Origin: Roseimicrobium sp. ORNL1
GTDB taxonomy: Bacteria > Verrucomicrobiota > Verrucomicrobiia > Verrucomicrobiales > Verrucomicrobiaceae
Assembly: GCF_011044495.1 (NCBI RefSeq)
Contig: NZ_CP049143.1
Coordinates: forward strand, 7,812,001-7,876,000
DNA: 64,000 bases
Direction of reading: 5' to 3'
Of this stretch, positions 37,044 through 46,272 are shown piece by piece. Below the pieces are notes generated by a model. The model was given only the letters and a program-made list of their open reading frames with translations, was not told the origin of the DNA and made no database searches. How positions within the stretch are numbered: the stretch's first letter is position 1; every line of letters starts with the position of its first letter. The translations under genes and the position numbers were made by a program.

Positions 37044-37080
37044 TCTTTGCAGGCCCCAGCAATCTTCTCTTTCGCACGCC

Positions 37081-40000
37081 ATGACCATCCCGGAACTCTG
37101 CATCCGCCGCCCTGTGATGACCTCGCTGGTCATGATCGGCCTACTGGGCTTTGGCCTGCTCGCGTATTTCAAGCTGCCGGTCAATGACCTGCCGAATGTG
37201 GACTTCCCCACGATCTCGGTGAGCGCGAGCCTGCCCGGTGCCAGTCCGGAAACGATGGCATCTTCTGTGGCCACGCCTTTGGAGAAACAATTCTCCACGA
37301 TCGCGGGGATCGACTCGATGACCTCGGTCAGTGCGCTCGGCAGCACGTCGATAACCATCCAGTTCAAACTCGATCGCGATATCGATGGCGCCGCGCTGGA
37401 TGTGCAGACCGCCATCTCCAGCGCCCTGCGAAATTTGCCAGCGGACATGCCGAATCCACCGTCCTTCCGCAAGGTGAACCCGGCGGACTTCCCGATTCTC
37501 TATTTGTCACTGGTATCGCCCACGCTGCCTCTCTCCGAGGTGGATGAATATGCGGAGACCGCCATCGCCCAGCGCATCTCCATGGTGGAAGGTGTGGCGC
37601 AGGTGGAAGTGCGCGGAGCTCAGAAGTATGCCGTGCGCGTGCAGGTGGATCCGCTGAAGCTGGCCTCGCGAGGCATCAGCTTCGATGAAGTGCGCAACGC
37701 CATCTCGCAGGGGAACAGCAACCTGCCTACGGGTACATTGCAAGGGCGTGACCAGAACTTCACGGTGCAGACGAGTGGCCAGTTGGAGGATGCCAAGCAG
37801 TTCCGGCCGATCATTGTGGCCTATCGCGATGGCGCTCCAGTGCGGTTGGATCAGGTGGCCCTGGTGTCGGACAGTGTGGAGAACGACAAGGTGGCGAGCT
37901 GGTTCGGAACGGAGCGCGCCATCGTGCTCACGGTGCAGCGCCAGCCGGGCACCAACACGGTGCAGGTGGTGGATGACATCAAGAAACTGCTGCCGTCCAT
38001 CAACGCCCAGCTTCCTGCAGCCGTTCAGGTGAAGATTCTCACCGACCGCGCGCAGACCATCCGCGAGTCCGTGCATGACGTGCAGCTCACGCTGCTGCTG
38101 ACCATCGGACTGGTGGTGATGGTGATCTTCCTCTTCCTCAGAAACCTGACGGCCACGGTCATTCCCAGCATCGCCATTCCACTCTCCATCGTGGGGACGT
38201 TTGGCGTGATGTACCTGCTCGGTTTCAGCATCAACAACCTCTCACTCATGGCGCTGACCTTGAGCGTGGGCTTCATCGTGGATGATGCCATCGTGGTGCT
38301 GGAGAACATCGTGCGGCATGTGGAGAATGGCGAGAAGGTGTGGGACGCTGCGCTGAAGGGATCTCGCGAGATCGGGTTCACCGTCATCTCCATGACCATC
38401 TCCCTCGCCGCCGTGTTTCTGCCGGTGCTCTTCATGGGAGGCATCCTGGGAAGATTGCTCAATGAATTCGCTGTGACCATTGCTGTGGCGATTCTGGTTT
38501 CAGGCTTTGTCTCGCTGACGCTGACACCGATGCTGTGCAGCCGTTTCCTGAAGGCGCACCATCAGGAAAAGAAACCGGGAAGGCTCTTCCGGATGTCCGA
38601 GAAGTTCTTCGATGGGATGCGGGACGTCTATGACCACACGCTGAGATTCTCCCTGAAGCATCGTGTCACCATGATGCTGCTGACACTCGGCACTGTTGCC
38701 ATTACCGGATGGCTCTTCCTGCACCTGCCCAAGGGGTTCATTCCGCCGGAAGACATTGGTCAGATCATGGTGAGCACGGAAGGGGCACAGGATGCCTCTT
38801 ACGACTCCATGGTGCGGCACCAGCAGGCGCTCGCGGACATTGTGGAGAAGAATCCGTACATTCAGGCTTACAGCTCCTCGGTGGGCGCGAGCGGATCCAG
38901 TTCCACTGGGAACAGCGGCCGTATCTTCATCCAGCTCAAGCCTCGCAAGGAGCGTCCCTCCGCTGCGGAGATTGTGGATCAAATGCGTCCGCAATTCGCC
39001 AAGGTCCCCGGCATCCGGGCTTATGCGTCCGTGCCTGCGGCGATCCGCATCGGCGGTCGTGCCAGCAAGAGCCCGTACCAGTTCACCCTTTCGAGTCCGG
39101 ACATTGAAGAGCTCTTTGCCGTGGCGCCCAAAATCGAAAAGCTGATGGGCGGGCTCCCGGGTCTCACAGATGTGACGAGCGACCTGCAGATCACCAGCCC
39201 TCAGATCTTCGTGAAGGTGAATCGCGACAAGGCTTCCACCGTGGGGCTCACCGCCAACCAGATCGAGACGGCGCTCTACAACGCGTACGGCTCCCGCCAG
39301 ATCTCCTCCATCTTCACTCCGAGCAATCAGTACTACGTGATCATGGAAGTGGATCCGAAGTATCGCGCCGATCCCGAGGCGCTCTCCATGCTGTATATCC
39401 GTGGTGGCAATGGCGACCTCGTGCCGCTCGGTTCTGTGGCGGAGATTCGCCGCACGGTGGGTCCGCTCACGGTGAATCACGCGGGCCAGCTTCCCTCCGT
39501 GACAATCTCCTTCGCGACGAAGCCCGGGGTGTCCCTGGGCGATGCGGTGAACTCCATCCAAGATGCGGTGCAGGGTCAGCTTCCCATCACAGTGACTACG
39601 AGTTTCCAGGGAGAGGCGCAGGCCTTCCAGAACTCGCTGCAAGGATTGGGCCTGTTGCTGGTGATGGCGGTGCTTCTGATCTACCTCGTGCTGGGCATCC
39701 TGTACGAGAGCTTCATCCACCCCATCACGATTCTTTCCGGCCTGCCCTCCGCGGGCGTGGGTGCACTGCTCACGCTGTTGATCTTCGGGTATGAGCTGAA
39801 CGTGTATGGCTTCGTCGGCATTCTGATGCTGATCGGTATTGTGAAGAAAAACGCCATTATGATGATCGACTTCGCACTGGAAGCCCAGCGCAACGAAGGC
39901 AAGAGCCCGGCGGACGCAATCTACCAGGCGTGCCTGGTGCGCTTTCGCCCGATCATGATGACCACGTTTGCCGCGTTGATGGGCGCGCTGCCGATCGCCC

Positions 40001-40212
40001 TTGGCATCGGCGCCGGCGCCGAATCACGACGCTCCCTTGGTCTGGCGGTCGTGGGTGGCCTGCTGCTGTCCCAGCTTCTCACGCTGTACATCACCCCCGT
40101 GTTTTACATCTACATGGAGCGTTTCCAGGCCTGGCTGAAGCGCGGCAAGAAGGGGAAGGGCGAAGAAGAGAAGGCAAAGCTGCCCGGCGGAGGTGAAGCG
40201 GTGCCGGCGTGA
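37081..40212 (+). CDS. RND efflux permease (HAE1/MdtB-like)
   Basis: 1043 residues, the normal size. It begins TIPELCIRRPVMTSLVMIG, the usual first helix, then the long periplasmic porter loop. The proton relay in TM4 is present: VGFIVDDAIVVLENIV holds the Asp-Asp pair. TM5-6 and the second half (GLGLLLVMAVLLIYLVLGILYESF, GIVKKNAIMMIDFALEAQ) repeat the fold. The pump takes substrates from periplasm or inner leaflet and drives them out with the proton gradient through the adaptor. No outer-membrane factor gene follows. Confidence 0.95.
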   Translation: MTIPELCIRRPVMTSLVMIGLLGFGLLAYFKLPVNDLPNVDFPTISVSASLPGASPETMASSVATPLEKQFSTIAGIDSMTSVSALGSTSITIQFKLDRDIDGAALDVQTAISSALRNLPADMPNPPSFRKVNPADFPILYLSLVSPTLPLSEVDEYAETAIAQRISMVEGVAQVEVRGAQKYAVRVQVDPLKLASRGISFDEVRNAISQGNSNLPTGTLQGRDQNFTVQTSGQLEDAKQFRPIIVAYRDGAPVRLDQVALVSDSVENDKVASWFGTERAIVLTVQRQPGTNTVQVVDDIKKLLPSINAQLPAAVQVKILTDRAQTIRESVHDVQLTLLLTIGLVVMVIFLFLRNLTATVIPSIAIPLSIVGTFGVMYLLGFSINNLSLMALTLSVGFIVDDAIVVLENIVRHVENGEKVWDAALKGSREIGFTVISMTISLAAVFLPVLFMGGILGRLLNEFAVTIAVAILVSGFVSLTLTPMLCSRFLKAHHQEKKPGRLFRMSEKFFDGMRDVYDHTLRFSLKHRVTMMLLTLGTVAITGWLFLHLPKGFIPPEDIGQIMVSTEGAQDASYDSMVRHQQALADIVEKNPYIQAYSSSVGASGSSSTGNSGRIFIQLKPRKERPSAAEIVDQMRPQFAKVPGIRAYASVPAAIRIGGRASKSPYQFTLSSPDIEELFAVAPKIEKLMGGLPGLTDVTSDLQITSPQIFVKVNRDKASTVGLTANQIETALYNAYGSRQISSIFTPSNQYYVIMEVDPKYRADPEALSMLYIRGGNGDLVPLGSVAEIRRTVGPLTVNHAGQLPSVTISFATKPGVSLGDAVNSIQDAVQGQLPITVTTSFQGEAQAFQNSLQGLGLLLVMAVLLIYLVLGILYESFIHPITILSGLPSAGVGALLTLLIFGYELNVYGFVGILMLIGIVKKNAIMMIDFALEAQRNEGKSPADAIYQACLVRFRPIMMTTFAALMGALPIALGIGAGAESRRSLGLAVVGGLLLSQLLTLYITPVFYIYMERFQAWLKRGKKGKGEEEKAKLPGGGEAVPA

Positions 40213-40283
40213 GCTGGCAAGGGGGTGAAGGATTCTTCCTGTCACCCTCTGGCATTTTGTGATAGGGTGTATTTACCTAAATC

Positions 40284-41114
40284 ATGACTGCCACAGACAC
40301 CAACGCCACGATGGCGGTGTATCTCGATCTGGAGAACATCGTCATCGGCATCCAGGAAGCGCGGTATCCCAAGTTCGACATCCAGAAGGTGCTCGAGCGG
40401 CTTCTGCTCAAGGGACACATCGTGACAAAGAAGGCGTATTGCGACTGGGAACGGTACAAGGAATTCAAGCGCAGCCTGCACGAGACGGCGTTTGAAATGA
40501 TTGAAGTGCCGCATCTCCGGCAGTCTGGGAAGAACTCCGCGGACATCCGCATGGTGGTGGATGCTCTGGACCTCTGCTACACGAAGAGCCACGTGGACAC
40601 GTTTGTCATCGTGAGCGGTGACTCCGACTTCTCACCGCTGGTGAGCAAGCTGCGCGAGAATGCCAAGAAGGTGATTGGCATGGGCGTGAAGAACTCCACA
40701 GCGAATCTCTTCATCTCGAACTGCGATGAGTTCATCTATTACGATGACCTCGTGCGCAAGGAAGCCTCCAAAGTGCGGAAGCCTGCGAAGGAAAAGGATG
40801 CCAAGGACCCTGCAGCAGCACCGAAGGAGCATGAGCATGGACCTGCGGTGAAGAAGCTGGATCCCGAGGATGCACTGCAGAAGCTCAGCGAGACGATTGA
40901 GTTGCTGGCGGAGGAGCGCGACTCGGATGATCCCATTTGGGGCTCTATGATTAAGCAGGCGCTGAAGCGGCGCGATCCCGGCTTCAATGAGCGCGCGTTT
41001 GGCTTCAAGTCGTTTAATGCCCTCTTGGAAGAAGCGCAGCGGAGAGGACTGGTCTCGCTGAAGGCGGATGAGAAGGCGGGGAATTACAACTATGCGGTGC
41101 GGGTGAAGGGGTAG
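40284..41114 (+). CDS. NYN-domain (LabA/DUF88) protein with C-terminal OST-HTH/LOTUS domain
   Basis: 276 residues. The N-terminal NYN domain (residues 10-160), a PIN-like RNase fold, shows its acidic residues in AVYLDLENIVIGI (Asp15, Glu17), KNSADIRMVVDALDL and VIVSGDSDFSPLVSKLRE. A charged linker of about 35 residues follows. Residues 200-275 resemble the OST-HTH/LOTUS domain: WGSMIKQALKRRDPGFNERAFGFKSFNALLEEAQRRGLVSL. LOTUS domains bind RNA. The pair suggests RNA processing or decay. A short AT-richer region upstream could hold its promoter. Confidence 0.88.
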   Translation: MTATDTNATMAVYLDLENIVIGIQEARYPKFDIQKVLERLLLKGHIVTKKAYCDWERYKEFKRSLHETAFEMIEVPHLRQSGKNSADIRMVVDALDLCYTKSHVDTFVIVSGDSDFSPLVSKLRENAKKVIGMGVKNSTANLFISNCDEFIYYDDLVRKEASKVRKPAKEKDAKDPAAAPKEHEHGPAVKKLDPEDALQKLSETIELLAEERDSDDPIWGSMIKQALKRRDPGFNERAFGFKSFNALLEEAQRRGLVSLKADEKAGNYNYAVRVKG

Positions 41115-41188
41115 GCCGGTGCGACGGTGAGCGGTGCGGCGGTAGGACGGTGAGGGTCGGTATGTTATTCCTGCTGCATACCGAAGTT

Positions 41189-41438
41189 GCTGCCTGAAGG
41201 GCAGCAGGAGCCCAGCCCAGAGTTAGGGAGTCTCAGCGACCGACACTCTGGGTAGGGTGCGAAATCCATGCCACCCTGAAAGGGTGGAGGAGCGCGGCGA
41301 AATGGTCTGCAATACCACAGGGACTGTTTGACGACTCCGCGACTCTTTCAGAGTCGAATACATCCTGATACGCCACCCAGGGTGTCGGTCGCCAGGGCTC
41401 CCAACCCTGGGCTGGGCTCCTGCGCCCCTTCAGGGCGC
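41189..41438. repeat. large palindromic intergenic element with four mirrored hairpins
   Basis: Arms 41189-41253 and 41375-41438 are inverted copies over about 64 bases. Four hairpins occur in mirror order: GCTGCC-TGAAG-GGCAGC (41189-41205), CCACCC-TGAAA-GGGTGG (41271-41287), GACTC-TTTCA-GAGTC (41341-41355), GCGCCC-CTTCA-GGGCGC (41422-41438). The first two loops hold TGAA, the last two TTCA. The outer stems differ in sequence but keep pairing. It fills most of the 374-base gap 41115-41488; no gene is seen. Confidence 0.7.
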
Positions 41439-41488
41439 GATGCGGCCAGGTTTCGACTTTGTGCAGCGAGCTGCCCCAGCTTTTTGTA

Positions 41489-43405
41489 CTACTCGGCCGA
41501 GAGCTTGTACCACGCACGGATGACATCGCCGCGAGAGGTTTTGCCATCTGCTTTCAACGCAAGACTCCCAGCCTTGCTGCGCACGCTCTCTGGCAGCAAC
41601 GCGGTCCATCGCCCCAGCAACGCCTCATCGACCGGCGTATCCAACCCGGCTTCATGCAGCGGATATGCCTTCGCATACTGACCGAAGAGCGATTGCCACA
41701 GGGGCTTGTTCTCGCCTTCGGATTTGTGGAAACCATGCAGGCCGCCCAGCATGCCCATCCACTGGACCGCAGCGTAGTCAGGCGAGTTCTGCGGAACGTC
41801 ATTCACATAGATGGTCGCGGCGCCATGCGTGTGCAGCAGGCGCTGCAGGGCCTTCACGTCCACCTTCTGCACGGAGCCGACATCTCCCTTCAACGCAAGA
41901 TGCGCGGCGAAGCCGGCTGCGTGGCCCATTTGGGTCCAGATGGGCTCCAGGCGCAGTGCGCAGAAACCCACATGGCTGGAGGAGGCCGCGACGGGAACGA
42001 GGAGATTGGTTACTCTTAAGGGAACCAACGTGCCATACGGAACCTGATACGGAGCGGCGCGCTGGTAGAACTCACCGGTGTGCTTGCCGTTGAAGCGTGT
42101 GCCTTCGCGACCGGTGCCATGACAGTTGTGCGAGTAGTCACCGATGGCAATGCTGTCTTCTTTAAGAGGAATGCGTACGTCATCCGGACCGAAGGCGGTG
42201 TCGTTCTGCGTGAAGATGTGCGTGCCCACCATGCGGCGGGCTTCGCGTACGTAGAGCTGCTCCGGCAGGTGGTTGTGGTTTGCGAACTCATCCTTGGGAA
42301 AGCCCCAGCGGTGGGCGTCTTCGCGGACATCGGCAGGAACGTCGGGATCGTTCTGCAGGAAGTAGAGCAGACCGAGGGCGTACGTGAGGTGCTGTTGCAC
42401 GATCTTCGAGCGCTCCTCATCGCTCGCATCAGGGTAGCCATCATTGATGTCCGGCATGGAGAGGCGCACCAGGCCATGGGACATGTCATTGATGTCTGTC
42501 TTGTCATTCGGCAGGAACGGTGGCTGGACCTTATAGATGGCCTTGGAGGTCTTGGCGCCCATGCTGTCGGGCACTTCCAGGCCGGTGGTGATGGCCACGC
42601 CGAAGACATGGGTAAGCTTCTTGTTCTTGTAGAGATCCAGCACGGGCAGGAAGTCCTCGCGCTTATAACCTTCGGGTTTGGTCGCAGGTAGCTTGTTGGC
42701 CGGATCGAGGGTCATGCACCAGCGGAAGTTGTAGCCCTGCACCTGCTTGTCCCCGCCCGCGGGGACGTTCTTCGCGAGTGATTCGCCATACTTTGCTTCG
42801 TCTTCGCGCCCCACGGTGTATTCCACGCCCGCTTTCGCCATCAGGTCCCCTTCGTACGAGGCATCAATGAACATGCCTGCCGCGAGCGTGACCTGCGCTC
42901 CGCCTTCCTTGCGAAACACCGCGGAGATGATGCGCGAGGGCATGCTGCGTGTGCTGGCCACATTCACGAGGCTGTGCCTTGTCAGCACGGTCACGCCTTT
43001 GCGCTCCGCCAGCATGGTTTCGAAGACCTGCTGGTTTACCTTTGGCTCGCCGAATTGGCCGTGGAAGCTCAGCTTCGCCTGCTCGGAGTCCTTGCCATAT
43101 TCCTTCACATAGTGGGCATATACGCGCTGGGTGAAGTCCCACCAGAAGCCCGAGTGGCACTCCAGGGATCGGAAATCCGTGTGGCTTAGGCCGTTCGTTA
43201 CCAGACCGCCTACGAAGGAGAAGGGTTCCACGAGCACGACACTGCGGCCTTCATCTGCCGCTGCACAGGCGGCGGCGAGCCCAGCCGGTGTGCCGCCATA
43301 GACCAGCACATCGTAGCGCGCGGGCTGCTGGGTCTGGGCGGGCAGTACAGAGTAGGTGCCCATCAATAGCACGGTCTGCAGCGTGAGAAAGAAGCGTCGG
43401 TTCAT
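41489..43405 (-). CDS. secreted FAD-dependent oxidoreductase
   Basis: 638 residues with a signal peptide (MNRRFFLTLQTVLLMGTYS, then VLPAQ). FAD binding: YDVLVYGGTPAGLAAACAAADEGRSVVLVEP, with the glycine pattern altered to GGTPAG, typical of the FAD_oxidored family of secreted enzymes in this phylum. Later segments FIDASYEGDLMAKAGV and YVREARRMVGTHIFTQND are also family-typical. These proteins are abundant near sulfatases and PQQ-like propellers in Planctomycetota and Verrucomicrobiota; the substrate is unknown. It is divergent from the propeller gene at 43520. Confidence 0.88.
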   Translation of the reverse strand: MNRRFFLTLQTVLLMGTYSVLPAQTQQPARYDVLVYGGTPAGLAAACAAADEGRSVVLVEPFSFVGGLVTNGLSHTDFRSLECHSGFWWDFTQRVYAHYVKEYGKDSEQAKLSFHGQFGEPKVNQQVFETMLAERKGVTVLTRHSLVNVASTRSMPSRIISAVFRKEGGAQVTLAAGMFIDASYEGDLMAKAGVEYTVGREDEAKYGESLAKNVPAGGDKQVQGYNFRWCMTLDPANKLPATKPEGYKREDFLPVLDLYKNKKLTHVFGVAITTGLEVPDSMGAKTSKAIYKVQPPFLPNDKTDINDMSHGLVRLSMPDINDGYPDASDEERSKIVQQHLTYALGLLYFLQNDPDVPADVREDAHRWGFPKDEFANHNHLPEQLYVREARRMVGTHIFTQNDTAFGPDDVRIPLKEDSIAIGDYSHNCHGTGREGTRFNGKHTGEFYQRAAPYQVPYGTLVPLRVTNLLVPVAASSSHVGFCALRLEPIWTQMGHAAGFAAHLALKGDVGSVQKVDVKALQRLLHTHGAATIYVNDVPQNSPDYAAVQWMGMLGGLHGFHKSEGENKPLWQSLFGQYAKAYPLHEAGLDTPVDEALLGRWTALLPESVRSKAGSLALKADGKTSRGDVIRAWYKLSAE

Positions 43406-43519
43406 GAGAAGAGAATCGGGGCTGCGGAAATGGGTGCTGCCGCATCTTGACGAAAACAGTCAGCATCCGCGACGAAAAAAGCGCCAGACCTGCCCGGTTT
43501 GGACACGTATTCTTGCGCG

Positions 43520-44770
43520 ATGAAGTGTGTCGCCCTTGCCCTGCTCGTCCTCGCCGCGGAAGCCTGCGCCCAGGCAAACGCAACCACCCACGAGTGGCCG
43601 CGCTTTCGCGGACCGCGCGGGGATGGCGCCTGGAACACCCCTGCCCTTCCCAAGGACCTTGCGGGTATCCATCCCCAGCAACGCTGGAGCGTGAAGATCG
43701 GCGGTGGCTACGGAGGCGTGACCGTGAGTGGCGGTCGCGTGTATGTGATGGATCGCGAGAAGCAACCCGAGTCCGAGCGGGTGTTATGTCTCGATGAAGC
43801 GACGGGGAAGACCATCTGGGAACACCGCTATCCCGTCACCTATGGTTCGATCGATTACGGCAATGGGCCACGTGCGAGCGTGGTAATCCACGAAGGCAAG
43901 GCGTACACGCTTGGCACCACGGGCATCACTGCCTGTCTGGATGCTGCCACTGGCAAGGTTGTATGGCAGGTGGACCTCGTGAAGGAACACAACGCCGTGA
44001 TTCCCACGTGGGGATTCGCGGCGTCTCCCTACCTTTGGGAGGGCGCGGTGCTGCTGCACTGTGGTGCGGAGCCGAAGGGAAGCATCATCGCCCTGGAGTC
44101 CGCCACTGGAAAGCTGCGCTGGCGCGGTGGGAGTGACAAGGCTGGCTACTGCACCCCGGTGGTGTTCGATGCGCCCTCAGGGCCGATGCTCATCCAGTGG
44201 GGACCGCAGAACATCACAGGCATGTCTCCGAAGGATGGGCAGGAGTACTGGAAGTTCCCCTATGACATCACCTATGGCGTCTCCATTGCGCAGCCCATCT
44301 ATCACGAGGGCATCCTGCTCGTGTCAGGCTACTGGCACGGTACGCGGGCGCTCAAGCTGGGAAGCGGCCCCGAAGATGTGAGCCTGGCGTGGAGCGATGA
44401 AAAGACGCTCTGCGGACTCATGAGCCAGCCGCTGTACAAGGATGGCTATGTCTATCTCCTGACCAAGGCGCAGGGCGTGATCTGTTTCAAGCTCAGCGAC
44501 GGCTCCATCCAGTGGAAGGATGAGCATCAGCTGACACCGAAGGATAGGAACCCGCAGATCAGCCTCGTGTGGGCGGATGAGAAGAACAACATCGCCTGCG
44601 GCTTGAATGCGAATGGCGAGCTCATCTTTGCGCGGTTCACCCCGGAGAAGATGGAGGAGATCACGCGCCACCAGGTTGTCGGCAAGACGTGGGCGCATCC
44701 AGCCTTCACGAAGGATGCGGTGTATGCCCGCAGTGATACGGAGATCGTGGCGTGGGACCTCTGGAAGTAG
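43520..44770 (+). CDS. secreted PQQ-like beta-propeller protein
   Basis: 416 residues from the ATG at 43520, with a signal peptide (MKCVALALLVLAAEACAQA). Propeller blades follow the PQQ-like pattern: VLCLDEATGKTIWEHRYP, ITACLDAATGKVVWQVDL, IIALESATGKLRWRGG, GVICFKLSDGSIQWKDEH. The opening WPRFRGPRGDGAWN is a common entry motif of such outer-wall propellers. PQQ-binding residues were not identified, so the fold may serve binding or assembly rather than dehydrogenase activity. It is transcribed away from the FAD oxidoreductase. Confidence 0.87.
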   Translation: MKCVALALLVLAAEACAQANATTHEWPRFRGPRGDGAWNTPALPKDLAGIHPQQRWSVKIGGGYGGVTVSGGRVYVMDREKQPESERVLCLDEATGKTIWEHRYPVTYGSIDYGNGPRASVVIHEGKAYTLGTTGITACLDAATGKVVWQVDLVKEHNAVIPTWGFAASPYLWEGAVLLHCGAEPKGSIIALESATGKLRWRGGSDKAGYCTPVVFDAPSGPMLIQWGPQNITGMSPKDGQEYWKFPYDITYGVSIAQPIYHEGILLVSGYWHGTRALKLGSGPEDVSLAWSDEKTLCGLMSQPLYKDGYVYLLTKAQGVICFKLSDGSIQWKDEHQLTPKDRNPQISLVWADEKNNIACGLNANGELIFARFTPEKMEEITRHQVVGKTWAHPAFTKDAVYARSDTEIVAWDLWK

Positions 44771-44881
44771 GAGTGCCTGCTGTGCACGTGCGGGTATGCG
44801 TAAGCAAAAACGCAATCAGCACCATGCGGCAAAAGTGATGCTTGGGTACCTGAACCGGCGTGTGGTAGCATCCGCGCCATC

Positions 44882-45961
44882 ATGCTCCGATTGTCAGCAC
44901 TTGTTTTGATGCCATTTCTCTGCTGCGCCGCGGCGGAGGTGAAGAATTCGCCAGAGGGTTCGAAAGAAATCCCCAAGCCTGCGAATGGCAGGCCCTGGAA
45001 GCATGACGAGTCTGGCATTCAGTTTCCCCAGAAGCTCGGGTCTCTCACCATGGAGGGCGGACATCGCTACGAAGACCCGGCTTTGGGAGTGACCGTGCGC
45101 TACCTCAATGAGGATGGACGGGTCCGGGCAGCAATTTATGTGTATCCTTGCAAACAGCCTCACGGAAGCGAAGAGGAGAAACTCAAGGTGACCAGTGATG
45201 AAGCAGGAGCGGCACTGGGTGAGATTAAAGGGATGGAAACGCAGGGCACCTATTCGAAGGTGGAGATCGGCGAGGGAGCATCCTGGAAGGTTCCTACTGC
45301 GCCGAATGAAAACGAGAAGACCGTCTTCGTGGAGGTGCCACTTTCTTATGAGCTCCACGAGACAAAAGGTGAGACGAAAATTTCCACGCCGGTTCGCTCC
45401 CGGATGGGAGTCACCGTAGTAGGGAACTACATCGTGAAGGTGCGCTACACCTATCCGGCAGACCTCAAGGAGGAGGGCGAAGCGGAGAGCGTGAAGTGGG
45501 TGAAAAAGGTGCGCATGGCGCTTTCAGAACCGTATCTGCGCACCGTGGCAGAGGAGGCGCTGAAGAAGTATCGTCAGGATCCGCTCTCGGAAGAGGGCGC
45601 AGCGGCCGCCGGCGGCGTGGTCCTCTACGCGGACCAGTCCCCTTTCGTGTCGCTGACCATTCCGGCAGAGATCTTACAATGGAGCGAGGCCTGCAACCAG
45701 GTGGCGCCCGACGATCGCATGCCGCTGCTGCAGGCCTACATCGCGGGAGGCACGGAAGCGTCTCTGAAGGATCAGTACGGCGATGAAGTGGTGGAGGCAG
45801 CCATGGCCAGCACGGCGGATTTCTACAAGCGACTCAAGAAAAAGCACGCCGCGCTGAAGGTGGAAGATCTGGAGAAACTCGTGGAAGCAGTCGAGGCGAA
45901 GAAGGGCGTGGACTTCTTCAGAAAACTGGACTCCATCGCCAAGCTCAAGCAGGTGAACTGA
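44882..45961 (+). CDS. secreted protein of unknown function
   Basis: 359 residues with a short signal peptide (MLRLSALVLMPFLCCAAAE). The N-terminal half is beta-rich (DESGIQFPQKLGSLTMEGGHRYEDPALGVTVRY), then KVEIGEGASWKVPTAPNENEKTVFVEVPLSY; the C-terminal half is helical and charged (TADFYKRLKKKHAALKVEDLEKLVEAVEAKK). No family recognised. It follows the propeller gene by 111 bases, in which nothing was seen. Confidence 0.7.
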   Translation: MLRLSALVLMPFLCCAAAEVKNSPEGSKEIPKPANGRPWKHDESGIQFPQKLGSLTMEGGHRYEDPALGVTVRYLNEDGRVRAAIYVYPCKQPHGSEEEKLKVTSDEAGAALGEIKGMETQGTYSKVEIGEGASWKVPTAPNENEKTVFVEVPLSYELHETKGETKISTPVRSRMGVTVVGNYIVKVRYTYPADLKEEGEAESVKWVKKVRMALSEPYLRTVAEEALKKYRQDPLSEEGAAAAGGVVLYADQSPFVSLTIPAEILQWSEACNQVAPDDRMPLLQAYIAGGTEASLKDQYGDEVVEAAMASTADFYKRLKKKHAALKVEDLEKLVEAVEAKKGVDFFRKLDSIAKLKQVN

Positions 45962-45993
45962 GCGTCTCCAGTGGCGGCCAATTCAGCATCCAG

Positions 45994-46021
45994 TTGACAA
46001 ATTTTCGTGTCGTCTTAATCT
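45994..46021 (+). promoter_or_regulatory. possible promoter of a leader RNA
   Basis: TTGACA (45994-45999), a consensus -35, is followed after 16 bases by TAATCT (46016-46021). A transcript would begin near 46028 and could run to the terminator at 46205. Confidence 0.45.
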
Positions 46022-46027
46022 TCCGCT

Positions 46028-46205
46028 TACCCCTTTCGCAATTGATGACCTGGTCCCTCCAGCTCTGCGCCAAGCCTGAACACCGAATTTACGTCGGTGG
46101 TCGCAAGTTTGCGCGCGGCGGGTCCAAGGCTGGATGATCGAAGAACTATTTTCGTTTTCTCCATCTCCTTTGCGAAGCCCGCCACCACCGTGAGCGGGCT
46201 TTTTT
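46028..46205 (+). ncRNA. candidate structured leader RNA or small RNA
   Basis: The region between the promoter and terminator (about 178 bases, part of the 311-base gap 45962-46272) has no open frame of note but several pairings: TTCGCAA/TTGCGAA between its ends, CCAGC/GCTGG inside, CACCGA-ATTTACG-TCGGTG, and CGCAA-GT-TTGCG. It may be a free small RNA or a leader that controls the MFS gene by attenuation. It matches no riboswitch I can recall. Confidence 0.35.
46175..46205 (+). terminator. rho-independent terminator upstream of the MFS gene
   Basis: Stem AGCCCGC (46176-46182) pairs with GCGGGCT (46194-46200), closing with an 11-base loop and five T (46201-46205). It is 68 bases before the MFS ATG. 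Confidence 0.88.
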
Positions 46206-46272
46206 GTGGCCTGCTCGTTGCCGCCCCTCTCCCGCCTCCTCGTTCAACGACCAACGCCACGTTACCGCGCCC

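Noticed and set aside
46028-46205. Leader region considered as 6S RNA, SRP RNA or a known riboswitch
   Set aside because: No 6S central bubble with flanking stems, no SRP GGAAG-type loop and no recalled riboswitch core could be matched by eye.
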